From assembly GCA_965247065.1 (NCBI GenBank), contig CBDFGN010000006.1, positions 3,658,001 through 3,722,000 of the forward strand: a stretch of 64,000 bases of DNA. Direction: 5' to 3'. Shown here one piece after another: positions 54,939-63,182 of the stretch. Source of the stretch: CBDFGN01 sp965247065 (GTDB lineage Bacteria > Bacteroidota > Bacteroidia > Cytophagales > Cyclobacteriaceae). The notes under the pieces are model-generated. The model searched no databases, had not been told where the DNA came from, and worked only from the letters and a program-made list of their open reading frames with translations. Made by a program: the position numbers and the translations under genes. How positions within the stretch are numbered: position 1 is the first letter of the stretch; every line of letters starts with the position of its first letter.

Positions 54939-56546
54939 TTAATCGAGTTCCCGCAAGTACAGGGCGTACACCTTTGTCTGGCCTGTGATTTCACACCGTA
55001 TCTTAAACCGTTGCCCGGAAGGCAGAAGCGGTTTGTTTTTCCAGACGACTTCAACATCAAGGCCAGAATCCTTGACTTTGCCCCCTTCTTCCGCACCGTA
55101 TCCCGGCAACAAATCAAGCCCATGCTCATCCAGCAGATAGACCTGCAAGGATGACCCATCGGGGATATCGGCATTAACATATAGCTTCATGCCTTGCTCG
55201 TACTCCTGCGCACATGTCACAAACTGCCCAGTGGTCTTTTCGTCGATCAAGCTTAAATACCCGAACCGATCGCGCGGCCAGGTAGCCAGTCCGATATTCA
55301 ACTTGACCTCAGCTACATTCCCACCTGGTGTAGAAGCCGCGTAGTACAGATGGGTTAATTTATCGGTATTGATCATAGACCCCTGAATCAGAAGAATGTT
55401 ATCCTGGTCTTCATTGTCCCTGTAATCCCTGTCCCACCTCAGCTCCTGGTCGCGGGCCACCAAGGTAAAGCCGGGCGCAGGCTCACGAAAATGCAGCCCG
55501 TCATTACTGATAATTAGACCCAGATCAACAGAAACGGCACTGCCATCGTATTTTGTTTCCCACCCTTCTTCGTCCTCCAGCGGAGGGTGATGCCACTGTC
55601 CGTAAACTCCCAGACAGACATTCCGGTAGGCGGTGACACGTGCACCCACATGGACTTGTTCCCCGTCCCAACCTTTCCGGTAGGGGGATGATGACCGCAT
55701 TGGCTTAAAAAAGGCTTTGGTGCTTTCCAGGGGCCACTTGTCGATCCTGGGAGAGCGCCAGACGGCAAATGTCCGCGGCCCAAACATATGCACTCTCTCC
55801 CCGCTTGGGTAGGTCTGCAAAGGAAGACGTAACACTGGGGATACCTGGTGACCTCCTGCGTGGTAATTGCCCTTGAACTTGTATAGGGTGCCTACCTCCA
55901 TAATCTGGGATACCATGCCTTCATCTTTGAGCGGGGTCCAGTGCAGGCCGTCGGGACTCACATCCAACCGGGTATTAGGGGGGGATTCAATGGTATGCGG
56001 GGTCCACCAAATCATATCTTCACCAGCATTAACATACCGGTATTCCGGCGGAGCGTCTTCATCGTATATCACATTTACAATGACCAGGCCTCGAACCATC
56101 TTGACCAGGTTGTTCCTTTTCGACCTATTGAACTCGGTCAAACCGAGTTCCGGTTTCCGCCAGGTTATACCGTCATCGCTTTCGGCATAGCCTACCAGCG
56201 ATTTGTGATAATCGCTGGATACGGTTGCTATATACCACATCCGCCATAACCCGTTGTCGTAGATCACCGAGTGATAGCAAGCCCGGTGCTCGTCCGGCTC
56301 TCCTGCCTTGCCCCTTTCCAAGATGGGGTTATCGGGATGTTTATCCGGTCTCATCATTTCCAACTTTACTCCCCGGGTGCCTTCTATGCTCACATCATCA
56401 AAGGCAAACAGTACGTCTTGTTTGTCCTTCAGGGAGGTTACCTCAAGTTGTTCCGGTACTGTGCATGTAACCAGGGAGTGCAAACCGGTCGCAATCAGGA
56501 TGATCGTCCGGCAAACTCGTCCGCCAAGTAGTCGGTCATTTTTCAT
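54939..56546 (-). CDS. Secreted beta-propeller glycosidase-like protein, paralogue 5
   Basis: 535 residues with a Sec-type signal (IILIATGLHSLVTCTVPEQ). Of the seven, its front and central parts are closest to the gene at 5664 (SSDYHKSLVGYAESDDGITW, GEDMIWWTPHTIESPPNTR, GWDGEQVHVGARVTAYRN, DEEGWETKYDGSAVS). Its C-terminal third is like the paralogues at 56575 and 59298. It carries CAQEYEQGMKL where others read CPLEYQQGMKL. It is 28 bp downstream of the next paralogue. Confidence 0.75.
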   Translation of the reverse strand: MKNDRLLGGRVCRTIILIATGLHSLVTCTVPEQLEVTSLKDKQDVLFAFDDVSIEGTRGVKLEMMRPDKHPDNPILERGKAGEPDEHRACYHSVIYDNGLWRMWYIATVSSDYHKSLVGYAESDDGITWRKPELGLTEFNRSKRNNLVKMVRGLVIVNVIYDEDAPPEYRYVNAGEDMIWWTPHTIESPPNTRLDVSPDGLHWTPLKDEGMVSQIMEVGTLYKFKGNYHAGGHQVSPVLRLPLQTYPSGERVHMFGPRTFAVWRSPRIDKWPLESTKAFFKPMRSSSPYRKGWDGEQVHVGARVTAYRNVCLGVYGQWHHPPLEDEEGWETKYDGSAVSVDLGLIISNDGLHFREPAPGFTLVARDQELRWDRDYRDNEDQDNILLIQGSMINTDKLTHLYYAASTPGGNVAEVKLNIGLATWPRDRFGYLSLIDEKTTGQFVTCAQEYEQGMKLYVNADIPDGSSLQVYLLDEHGLDLLPGYGAEEGGKVKDSGLDVEVVWKNKPLLPSGQRFKIRCEITGQTKVYALYLRELD

Positions 56547-56574
56547 AATTTCTTGGGGTATTGATATTAATTAT

Positions 56575-58152
56575 TTACTCAGGTTCGCGCAAGTACAGGG
56601 CGTAAACCATTGTTTGGCCTGTAATTTCACATCGTATCTTAAACCGTTGTCCAGTTGGAAGAAACGGTTTGTTTTCCCAGATCACTTCTACATCAAGGCC
56701 CGACTCCTTGACTTCACCTCCGTCGGCTGCACTATATCCCGGCAATACATCAAACCCGTGCTCATCCAGCAGATAGACCTGCAAGGATGACCCATCGGGG
56801 ATATCGGCATTAACATATAGCTTCATGCCCTGCTGATATTCTAGCGGAGATGATGCAAACTGCCCGGTGGTCTTTTCGTCTATCAAACTCAAATACCCGA
56901 AACGGTCGCGCGTCCAGGTGGCCAATCCGATATTCGCCTTAGTTCCACCCACATTCCCTCCCGGTGTGGAAGCCCCATAGTATAGATGAGTTAATTTATC
57001 GGTATTGATCAGGGGCCCCTGAATCAGAAGAATATCGTCCTTATCTTCATTGTCCCTGTAGTCTCTGTCCCACCTTAGCTCCTGGTCACGGGCCACGAGG
57101 GTAAAACCGGGAGCAGGCTCACGAAAATGTAGCCCGTCATTACTGATGATGAGACCTAAATCAACCGAAACAGGCTTGCCTTCGTACCTGGCTTCCCCTT
57201 CCTCATCCAGAAGAAGGGGATGATGCCATTGCCCGTAAACTCCCAGACACACGTTCTGGTAAGGTGTGACATAGGCAAAATGGACCTCCTCACGATCCCA
57301 TCCCTTTACGTAAGGAGATGATGAACGCATAGGCTTTATTGTCAGGCTCTTGGTGTTCTCCTGAGGCCAGCGGTCTATGGTCGGCGAGCGCCAGACCACG
57401 AAGGTGCGGGGTCCCATCATGCCATAAATAGGATCCGGATAAATCGTCTGCATAGGAATGCGCAGGAGTGGTGAGATCTGCTTGGCCGCGATATGGTATA
57501 GCCCTTTGAACTTGTATATGGTGCTTGTCAGGTTCGCCTGCGGTATGATGCCGGGTTCATCTTTTAGCGGCGTCCACTGCAGGCCATCCGGGCTTACATC
57601 GATGCGGGTAGTGGATGGGCTATGCAGATACCAGTCGTCCCACCAGCTCATATCTGCACCCGCCAGGACGTACCGGCGTTCGGGTGGAGCCTCTTTGTCG
57701 TACATCACGGATATTGTAGACAGGCCCCGTACGGCGTTGACAAGGTTGTTTTCTTTCGACCCATTGAACTCAGACAATGCTAATTCCGGTTTCCGCCAGG
57801 TTATGCCATCATCGCTTTCCGCATAGCCCAGCAGCGATTTGTACCAATTGGCTTTGGATGGGATGGCTGCATACCACATTCGCCACAACCCATTATCAAA
57901 TATCACAGAAGGGAAAATGGCCCGATTCTCGTCTATCTCGCCTTCCCGGCCCCTTGCCACAATGGGGTTTCCCGGATGCTTATCTGGTCTCATCATTTCG
58001 AGCTTCACTCCCCTGGTCGCTTCAATGCTCACATCATCAAAGGCAAACAGCACGTTCTGTTGGTCCTTCAGGTGGTTTGGTTCGACCTGTGCCTGGGTTG
58101 GGGAAGAAGCCGCAATCGCCACCATGATGAGTAGTGCTAATGTTCGTTTCAT
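56575..58152 (-). CDS. Secreted beta-propeller glycosidase-like protein, paralogue 6
   Basis: 525 residues. It has the shortest and cleanest signal peptide (MKRTLALLIMVAIAASSPTQ, then AQ), without the MKND leader sequence of the others. It has the second-subtype central region, nearly the same as paralogue 4 (DDWYLHSPSTTRIDVSPDG, QANLTSTIYKFKGLYHIAAK). EGTRG of the family is EATRG here, and RPDKHPGNPIVARGREGEID is shared only with the gene at 59298. It follows the NHL-repeat lipoprotein gene by 62 bp. Confidence 0.75.
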   Translation of the reverse strand: MKRTLALLIMVAIAASSPTQAQVEPNHLKDQQNVLFAFDDVSIEATRGVKLEMMRPDKHPGNPIVARGREGEIDENRAIFPSVIFDNGLWRMWYAAIPSKANWYKSLLGYAESDDGITWRKPELALSEFNGSKENNLVNAVRGLSTISVMYDKEAPPERRYVLAGADMSWWDDWYLHSPSTTRIDVSPDGLQWTPLKDEPGIIPQANLTSTIYKFKGLYHIAAKQISPLLRIPMQTIYPDPIYGMMGPRTFVVWRSPTIDRWPQENTKSLTIKPMRSSSPYVKGWDREEVHFAYVTPYQNVCLGVYGQWHHPLLLDEEGEARYEGKPVSVDLGLIISNDGLHFREPAPGFTLVARDQELRWDRDYRDNEDKDDILLIQGPLINTDKLTHLYYGASTPGGNVGGTKANIGLATWTRDRFGYLSLIDEKTTGQFASSPLEYQQGMKLYVNADIPDGSSLQVYLLDEHGFDVLPGYSAADGGEVKESGLDVEVIWENKPFLPTGQRFKIRCEITGQTMVYALYLREPE

Positions 58153-58214
58153 AAGGCAATGTATTATGTTTTACATAATAAAAAAAAAGCTCCTCTGGGG
58201 AAAGACCAGGATCA

Positions 58215-59288
58215 CTATCGGACATACTTGGTGAGGCCGCCGCCCGCGGCGGTACGCGAGCCTGGCCCCTCGGCCGCGTAGACATTGCCTTCGGGGTCGA
58301 CCGCCACGCCTTCACCCGCGGCCCCCCAGTAGTCCTGTGTCGGGTGCCCTGGAATAAAACCTGTCACTCGATCCTGAGTAGCATGGCCGATCCGGATTCC
58401 AGTGTGCCAGCCAGGATGGCTATTCTGGCTCGATTCCGAGTCGATGGTGTAGAGCATGTCATCGTCGGTGATGAACAAGCCGCTGACACGGCCGAACTGC
58501 AGGTAGGTGTCGAGGAGGTTGCCCTCCTGGTCGAAGATCTGGATACGGTGGTTGCCCCGATCAGCAACGAAAAGGCGACCCTTAGAATCCATCTCCAGGG
58601 CATGGGGGGTACGGAAGTTGCCGGGCTCGGTGCCAATCTCTCCCCACTGTTTGATGAACGTGCCATCCGCAGAGAACTTCATGATACGCCCCGTCGCTCC
58701 CTCAGCCACTTCCGGATTCTCTACGGTCATCATCATCTGCCCGTTGTGGCCATCCGACACAAAGATGTCGCCGTTGGGCGCAGTGACCACGTCACACGGC
58801 TGATTGAAGTGTTCCGTGTCGTTCCCTGGTATGCCCCGGGTACCAAGCATTAGCAGCACTTCTCCGGTCGGGTCGAATTTGATTACGTGGTGCCCAGCCA
58901 TGTCTGTAATCCAGACGTTGCCATCGGCATCCACGTGGAGGCCATGGGGGAGGTCAAAGAGTCCGGCACCGAAGGCTACCAGCACCTCACCGGTCTCGCG
59001 GTGAAACTTCAGGACCGGATCGACTAAGTTATCGGCGCAACCTCCGCCCAATTGGCTCGCGCCGCACCGATCGTACGCCCACACGTGCCCGTCCTTCGGG
59101 TCTATGTCGACGCCAGCGGTGGAGCCCCATTCACGGCCGTCGGGAAGAAGCGCCCAGCCTTTAATAACCGTCGGGTTAGGGTTTTCCAGGCCGGCGCCGG
59201 TCATTGGGTCTGGTGACTCTTTGCAGGCGGCAAGCGCGATCAAGGTGGCTAGACCTGGAACGAATTGGCATCGCACTCTATTCATCAA
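58215..59288 (-). CDS. NHL-repeat beta-propeller lipoprotein
   Basis: 357 residues with a lipobox signal (LIALAAC, Cys22). The body is an NHL-repeat propeller: repeats include LFDLPHGLHVDADGNVWITD, NQPCDVVTAPNGDIFVSDGH, FRTPHALEMDSKGRLFVADR and GVAVDPEGNVYAAEG. It resembles the propeller of peptidylglycine alpha-hydroxyglycine lyases, but I cannot assign activity. Several conserved His and Asp could bind a metal. It is clearly GC-richer than the paralogues on either side, so it was probably inserted between them. Its start lies 9 bp after the stop of the upstream paralogue. Confidence 0.8.
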   Translation of the reverse strand: MMNRVRCQFVPGLATLIALAACKESPDPMTGAGLENPNPTVIKGWALLPDGREWGSTAGVDIDPKDGHVWAYDRCGASQLGGGCADNLVDPVLKFHRETGEVLVAFGAGLFDLPHGLHVDADGNVWITDMAGHHVIKFDPTGEVLLMLGTRGIPGNDTEHFNQPCDVVTAPNGDIFVSDGHNGQMMMTVENPEVAEGATGRIMKFSADGTFIKQWGEIGTEPGNFRTPHALEMDSKGRLFVADRGNHRIQIFDQEGNLLDTYLQFGRVSGLFITDDDMLYTIDSESSQNSHPGWHTGIRIGHATQDRVTGFIPGHPTQDYWGAAGEGVAVDPEGNVYAAEGPGSRTAAGGGLTKYVR

Positions 59289-59297
59289 ATTCCTTCT

Positions 59298-60914
59298 TTA
59301 CTCTACATCACCCTGTTCTCGTAAGTACAGCGCATATACCTTTGTTTGGCCTTTAATTTCACACCGTATCTTAAACCGTTGTCCTACTGGCAGAAATGGT
59401 TTCTTTCTCCAGACCACCTCAACATCAAGGCCCGATTCCTTGACTACACCCCCTTCCTCCGCACCGTATCCCGGCAAAACATCAAGCCCGTGCTCATCCA
59501 GCAGATAGACCTGCAAGGATGACCCATCCGGGATATCGGCATTAACATATAGCTTCATGTCCTGCTGGTATTCCAGCGGACATGATACAAACTGCCCGGT
59601 GGTCTTTTCGTCTATCAAACTCAAATACCCGAACCGGTCGCGAGGCCAGGTGGCCAGTCCGATATTGAACTTGCCTTCGGCCAGATTCCCTTCTGGTGTG
59701 CCAGCGGAGTAGTATAGATGGGTTAATTTATCGGTATTGATCATAGACCCCTGAATCAGAAGAATGTTATCCTGGTCTTCATTGTCCCTGTAATCCCTGT
59801 CCCACCTCAGCTCCTGGTCGCGGGCCACCAGGGTAAAGCCGGGCGCAGGCTCACGGAAATGCAGCCCATCATTACTGATGATGATGCCTAAATCAACCGA
59901 AACAGGCTCGCCTTCGTATCTGGCTTCCCCCTCTTCGTCAAGGAGATGGGGGTGATGCCACTGCCCGTAAACTCCCAGACACACATTCCTGTAAGGGGTG
60001 ATATAGGCAAAATGGACCTCTTCACGATCCCATCCCTTTACGTAAGGAGATGATGATCGCATGGGCTTGATCGTGAGGCTTTTGGTGTTCTCCAATGGCC
60101 AGCGATCTATTGTGGGTGAGCGCCAGACCACAAAGGTGCGGGGTCCCATCATGCCATAGTCACCATCAGCATAGATCGTCTGCATAGGAATAATCAATAA
60201 AGGTGAGATCTGTTTAGCGGCAATATGGTATTGCCCTTTGAACTTGTATATCGTGCTGGTCAGGTTCATCTGAGGTATGATGCCGGGTTCATCTCTGAGC
60301 GGCGTCCACTGCAGGCCATCTGGGCTTACGTCGATGCGGGTAGTGGATGGGCTATTTAGATACCATTCGTCATACCAGCTCATATCTGCACCCGCCAGCA
60401 CATACCGGCGTTCGGGTGGAGCCTCCTTGTCAATCATAACTGATATCGTTGCCAGGCCTCGTGCCGTTTTAATAAGGTTGTTTCTTTTCGACCCATTGAA
60501 CTCGGTCAAACCGAGTTCCGGTTTCCTCCAGGTTATACCATCATCGCTTTCCGCATAGCCCACCAGCGATTTGTGATAGTCGCTGGATACGGTTGCTATA
60601 TACCACATCCGCCATAACCCGTCGTCATAGATCACCGCGGGCTCAGAAGCCCAATGCTCGTCTATCTCGCCTTCCCGGCCCCTCGCCACAATGGGGTTTC
60701 CCGGATGCTTCTCCGGTCTCATCATTTCCAGCTTGACCCCCCGGGTGCCTTCAATGCTCAGGTCATCAAAGGCAAGCAGTATGTCTTGTTTATCGTTTAA
60801 GTTGGCTGCCTGAGTCTGTGCGTCTGCTGGGAAAGAAAATACGCACAGCAAACCGGTCGCCATTAGGATAATCTTCAGGAAATTTCGTCTCCCATGTTGC
60901 CTATCATTTTTCAT
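59298..60914 (-). CDS. Secreted beta-propeller glycosidase-like protein, paralogue 7 (chimaeric)
   Basis: I start it at 60914 (MKNDRQHGRRNFLK), 538 residues, like its relatives; a frame from 61067 would add 51 unlikely residues. The signal peptide has the twin-arginine motif and is almost identical in DNA to that of 5664. The front (YHKSLVGYAESDDGITWRKP, LGLTEFNGSKRNNLIKT) follows the first subtype. From ADMSWYDEWYLNSPSTTR to PMRSSSPYVKGWDREEVHF it follows the second. It therefore looks like a recombinant. It is the first gene in the 42-61 kb minus-strand cluster. Confidence 0.75.
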   Translation of the reverse strand: MKNDRQHGRRNFLKIILMATGLLCVFSFPADAQTQAANLNDKQDILLAFDDLSIEGTRGVKLEMMRPEKHPGNPIVARGREGEIDEHWASEPAVIYDDGLWRMWYIATVSSDYHKSLVGYAESDDGITWRKPELGLTEFNGSKRNNLIKTARGLATISVMIDKEAPPERRYVLAGADMSWYDEWYLNSPSTTRIDVSPDGLQWTPLRDEPGIIPQMNLTSTIYKFKGQYHIAAKQISPLLIIPMQTIYADGDYGMMGPRTFVVWRSPTIDRWPLENTKSLTIKPMRSSSPYVKGWDREEVHFAYITPYRNVCLGVYGQWHHPHLLDEEGEARYEGEPVSVDLGIIISNDGLHFREPAPGFTLVARDQELRWDRDYRDNEDQDNILLIQGSMINTDKLTHLYYSAGTPEGNLAEGKFNIGLATWPRDRFGYLSLIDEKTTGQFVSCPLEYQQDMKLYVNADIPDGSSLQVYLLDEHGLDVLPGYGAEEGGVVKESGLDVEVVWRKKPFLPVGQRFKIRCEIKGQTKVYALYLREQGDVE

Positions 60915-61220
60915 GATTTTTTGGTCTACTATATAACTGATTTGTATCTCACAGATACTCAGGCTCTTTAAACTACGCATTTTCAGGCTACCTCCGTTCC
61001 TAAATCTAGGGTAATCTGTAATCTCCCGGCCGCATTGTTTTGGATCGGCGATCGAAAGATCTGGCATTTACCCGTAGAGGTCAGATTCCTTCGCCGCTGG
61101 CTCATTTAAGAGCCGTAAAAAAAACTCCACGGGCTTGATTTGCCCGACGGCAGAGGGTCTCCCGAATAAAGTCGAACAAATGAATATCCAATACATGCCG
61201 TGCCTGCCGATTTCTAAGGA

Positions 61221-62228
61221 TTAAACAAGGGCATGCTTATAAATTTTTTCATATTTCCTATTTTCTCTTACACAAGCAAATACTCGGTGGATGATTTTGT
61301 TTCTTACAGCATTAAGTACAGCCATTTTATTCTTGCCTTCCTCTACTTTTCTTAGGTAATAATCTCTTAATTCTCCTTTACCAGAGATGGCTGACATAGC
61401 CGCCAAGTGTAGTAGTACTTTCATCGACTTGTCTGCCCTGTGTGACACTCTGGCCCTGCTGCGAATCGTTTTCCCTGAATCGTATTGGAAAGGGGCTACT
61501 CCGCAATGACAGGCCATCTTTTTTGGGTCAGTGATCTGTTTAAACTCGTTAGTGACTACCAGGGTATTGATAGCTACAATCTGCCCTACTCCGCTTACCG
61601 ATGTAATCAGTTGATAAAGTTGTTTAAGATGATGGTCCCCATCAATGAGCTGCTGGATTTTCTGTTCCACTTCTTTGAGTTGTTTTTCTATTTTGGCTAT
61701 AACAGGTCGAAGTAGTTTATCATGTTCCTTTGCCCATTGTTTATTACCAAACTGCTTGTCTTCCTGTAGAGGATCAAGTAGCCTCTTTTTGGAAGTAAGT
61801 AGTCTTTTCCTGAGACGGATCATAGATTTCAATTGATTGACAACCTCTCTGGGAGCTTCCCACAGCCTTACTTTATCCCTTTTAGCATAAGCATACTCAG
61901 AAATTCTTAAGGCATCTAAAGCATCATTTTTACCTCGTTCCAACGCATGGTGTGCTTTGATTACTGCTGCGTTTTCTAACCAAACTGCCATGTTCTTTTC
62001 AACCACAAATTCCAATAAAGGGTTACAGTAGATACCCGTATGCTCAAGACATAATAACCAGTGGATCTGATCGGTCTCTACTTCTTTTAGTAATCTTTTG
62101 TAAAACAGATTGATCCCTTTTTTATCGTTACTTACCAGCAAGTGGAACAACTTTTTGCCTTCAGCAATCACTACAAAATCCAGAACCTCTTTAGACACAT
62201 CTACGCCAATAAATACTTTATACTTCAT
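61221..62228 (-). CDS. IS110-family DEDD transposase (intact)
   Basis: 335 residues from MKYKVFIGVDVSK (62228); a frame from 62261 adds 11 residues and would run into the second hairpin. RuvC-like DEDD motifs are FIGVDVSKEVLDF (Asp), LLCLEHTGIY (Glu) and RGKNDALDALRISEYAY (Asp, Asp). A helical linker (about 130-200) precedes the Tnp20 domain with SVSGVGQIVAINTLVV and HCGVAPFQYDSGKTIRSR, with the conserved Ser. It cuts and rejoins donor and target DNA at a two-base core under RNA guidance, as shown for other IS110 members. It could act in trans on element 1. Confidence 0.93.
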   Translation of the reverse strand: MKYKVFIGVDVSKEVLDFVVIAEGKKLFHLLVSNDKKGINLFYKRLLKEVETDQIHWLLCLEHTGIYCNPLLEFVVEKNMAVWLENAAVIKAHHALERGKNDALDALRISEYAYAKRDKVRLWEAPREVVNQLKSMIRLRKRLLTSKKRLLDPLQEDKQFGNKQWAKEHDKLLRPVIAKIEKQLKEVEQKIQQLIDGDHHLKQLYQLITSVSGVGQIVAINTLVVTNEFKQITDPKKMACHCGVAPFQYDSGKTIRSRARVSHRADKSMKVLLHLAAMSAISGKGELRDYYLRKVEEGKNKMAVLNAVRNKIIHRVFACVRENRKYEKIYKHALV

Positions 62229-62261
62229 AACTTTATTATTGATTAAAAAACAGGTCAACAC

Positions 62262-62408
62262 ACTTAAACACGATCAAACCCTTGATAATGGATCTTATCC
62301 TTCGCTGGATATTCCTAATTTCTAAATGATGCTTGTTTAAGTAACCGACAGAGGATTGAATCGCACGATGGGTCTTACCCTGGCAGGCAGATAATTCGCC
62401 TCTGTCGG
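62262..62408 (-). ncRNA. Candidate IS110 bridge RNA (element 2)
   Basis: Read on the minus strand, hairpin 1 has the stem CCGACAGAGG / CCTCTGTCGG (62399-62408 with 62345-62354). Its loop has CTGCCT (62385-62390) followed by AGGGTAAGACCCATCGT. The core GGTAAGACC(C/T)ATCGT is shared with element 1 at the same place. CTGCCT equals the flanking DNA at 62524-62529, two bases outside the CC core, the same spacing as ATAGCGGT in element 1. Hairpin 2 has the stem ACTTAAAC / GTTTAAGT (62335-62342 with 62262-62269), and its loop includes TTTAGA as at the left end. It begins about 34 bp before the recombinase start. Confidence 0.7.
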
Positions 62409-62931
62409 TGTTGACTTTTTAAAGTTATCCACCTTGTCCACAAGTTATGAGTCTCCCCCAGACCCCCTCATAGGGGTAATAGCAATAATATTGAAATAAT
62501 CATATCTTGTAAATCTAAAGGGTAGGCAGGAATACATGATTTTTAAAGTTTACTGGATAACAAAGCCCTTTCGAGTCCTATTAACATTAAAACGGTGGAG
62601 AATAATGAATAGATATGACTTGGAAGATCGGCTCATAAATTGCTCTGTCAATATATTAGATATTGCTGAAGATGTGGAGTCCACTTTTGTAGGTAACATC
62701 TTGCCAACCAACTCGCAAGATCAGGCACTTCTGCCGTGCTAAACTATGGAGAACCACAAGGAGCTGAATCAAGACGGGATTCGCGAAACAATCGTTTGCC
62801 TTAAGATCATCAAAAAAAAGCATCTGCACCGTGATTCCAATGTCTCGGCGGGGACGATTGCCCGAAAACGATGAACTAATATCCATTTTTGTATCCAGCA
62901 TCAAAACCGCGACCCTGGTTGTCCATTGGAA

Positions 62932-62967
62932 GGAGATCCCGGCTCTACGGCCGGGAATGATTCTACT
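62932..62967. repeat. Direct repeat with CCCGGC hairpin, copy 1
   Basis: GGAGATCCCGGCTCTACGGC and CGGGAATGATTCTACT; CCCGGC and GCCGGG pair. A second copy lies at 63075-63111, and its right half occurs again at 5569. Confidence 0.65.
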
Positions 62968-63074
62968 ATATAACCATGAATCGCAATAAGTAACTTCAAA
63001 AATCCATGTTCCTCGTCTGCGCGAAGCCGCTACGGCGAAGGCAGGCCTTGTTGGATATTGGATATTCATATGGA

Positions 63075-63166
63075 GGGAGATCCCGGCTCTACGGCCGGGA
63101 ATGATTCTACTTGCTAACTTCAGTTATCTATCTTGATGTTAGGTTCCTAAACCGGGGGGACTTAGC
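63075..63166. repeat. Direct repeat with CCCGGC hairpin, copy 2, and the 5569-type repeat
   Basis: Repeats the 36-bp unit of 62932-62967, then continues as TTGCTAACTTCAGTTATCTA and on to GACTTAGC, matching 5569-5642 nearly base for base. The next element, IS982 copy 3, begins 17 bp later. Confidence 0.65.
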
Positions 63167-63182
63167 AATATTAGCCTATTTA

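Larger units (their letters stand above)
61173..62519 (-). mobile_element. IS110-family element 2
   Basis: An intact IS110-family recombinase gene with a left non-coding end of about 290 bp. The left end (at 62519, reading into the element) starts TTTAGATTTACAAG after a CC, as in element 1 (TTTAGATTTACCC). The right end is not fixed: I estimate it about 48 bp past the stop by analogy with element 1, but the sequence there does not match. The outer left-end block (GGGGGTCTGGGGGAGA, then ATAACTTGTGGACAAG) is also shared with element 1. Confidence 0.75.
62520..63182. other. Intergenic DNA between IS110 element 2 and IS982 copy 3
   Basis: No gene I can support. Small open frames on both strands (62536-62742 plus; 62656-63069 minus) have no recognisable product. 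The right part holds a direct repeat with a hairpin (62932-62967 and 63075-63111) and a repeat shared with 5569-5642. Confidence 0.5.

Noticed and set aside
60915..61067. N-terminal extension of paralogue 7
   Set aside because: All relatives start at the MKND or equivalent signal peptide; the extension has no counterpart, and the shared leader sits directly before 60914.
62656..63069. Minus-strand 137-codon frame between IS110 and IS982
   Set aside because: It spans the CCCGGC hairpin repeat and GC-rich dispersed fragments; no domain seen, though a gene fragment inside it cannot be excluded.
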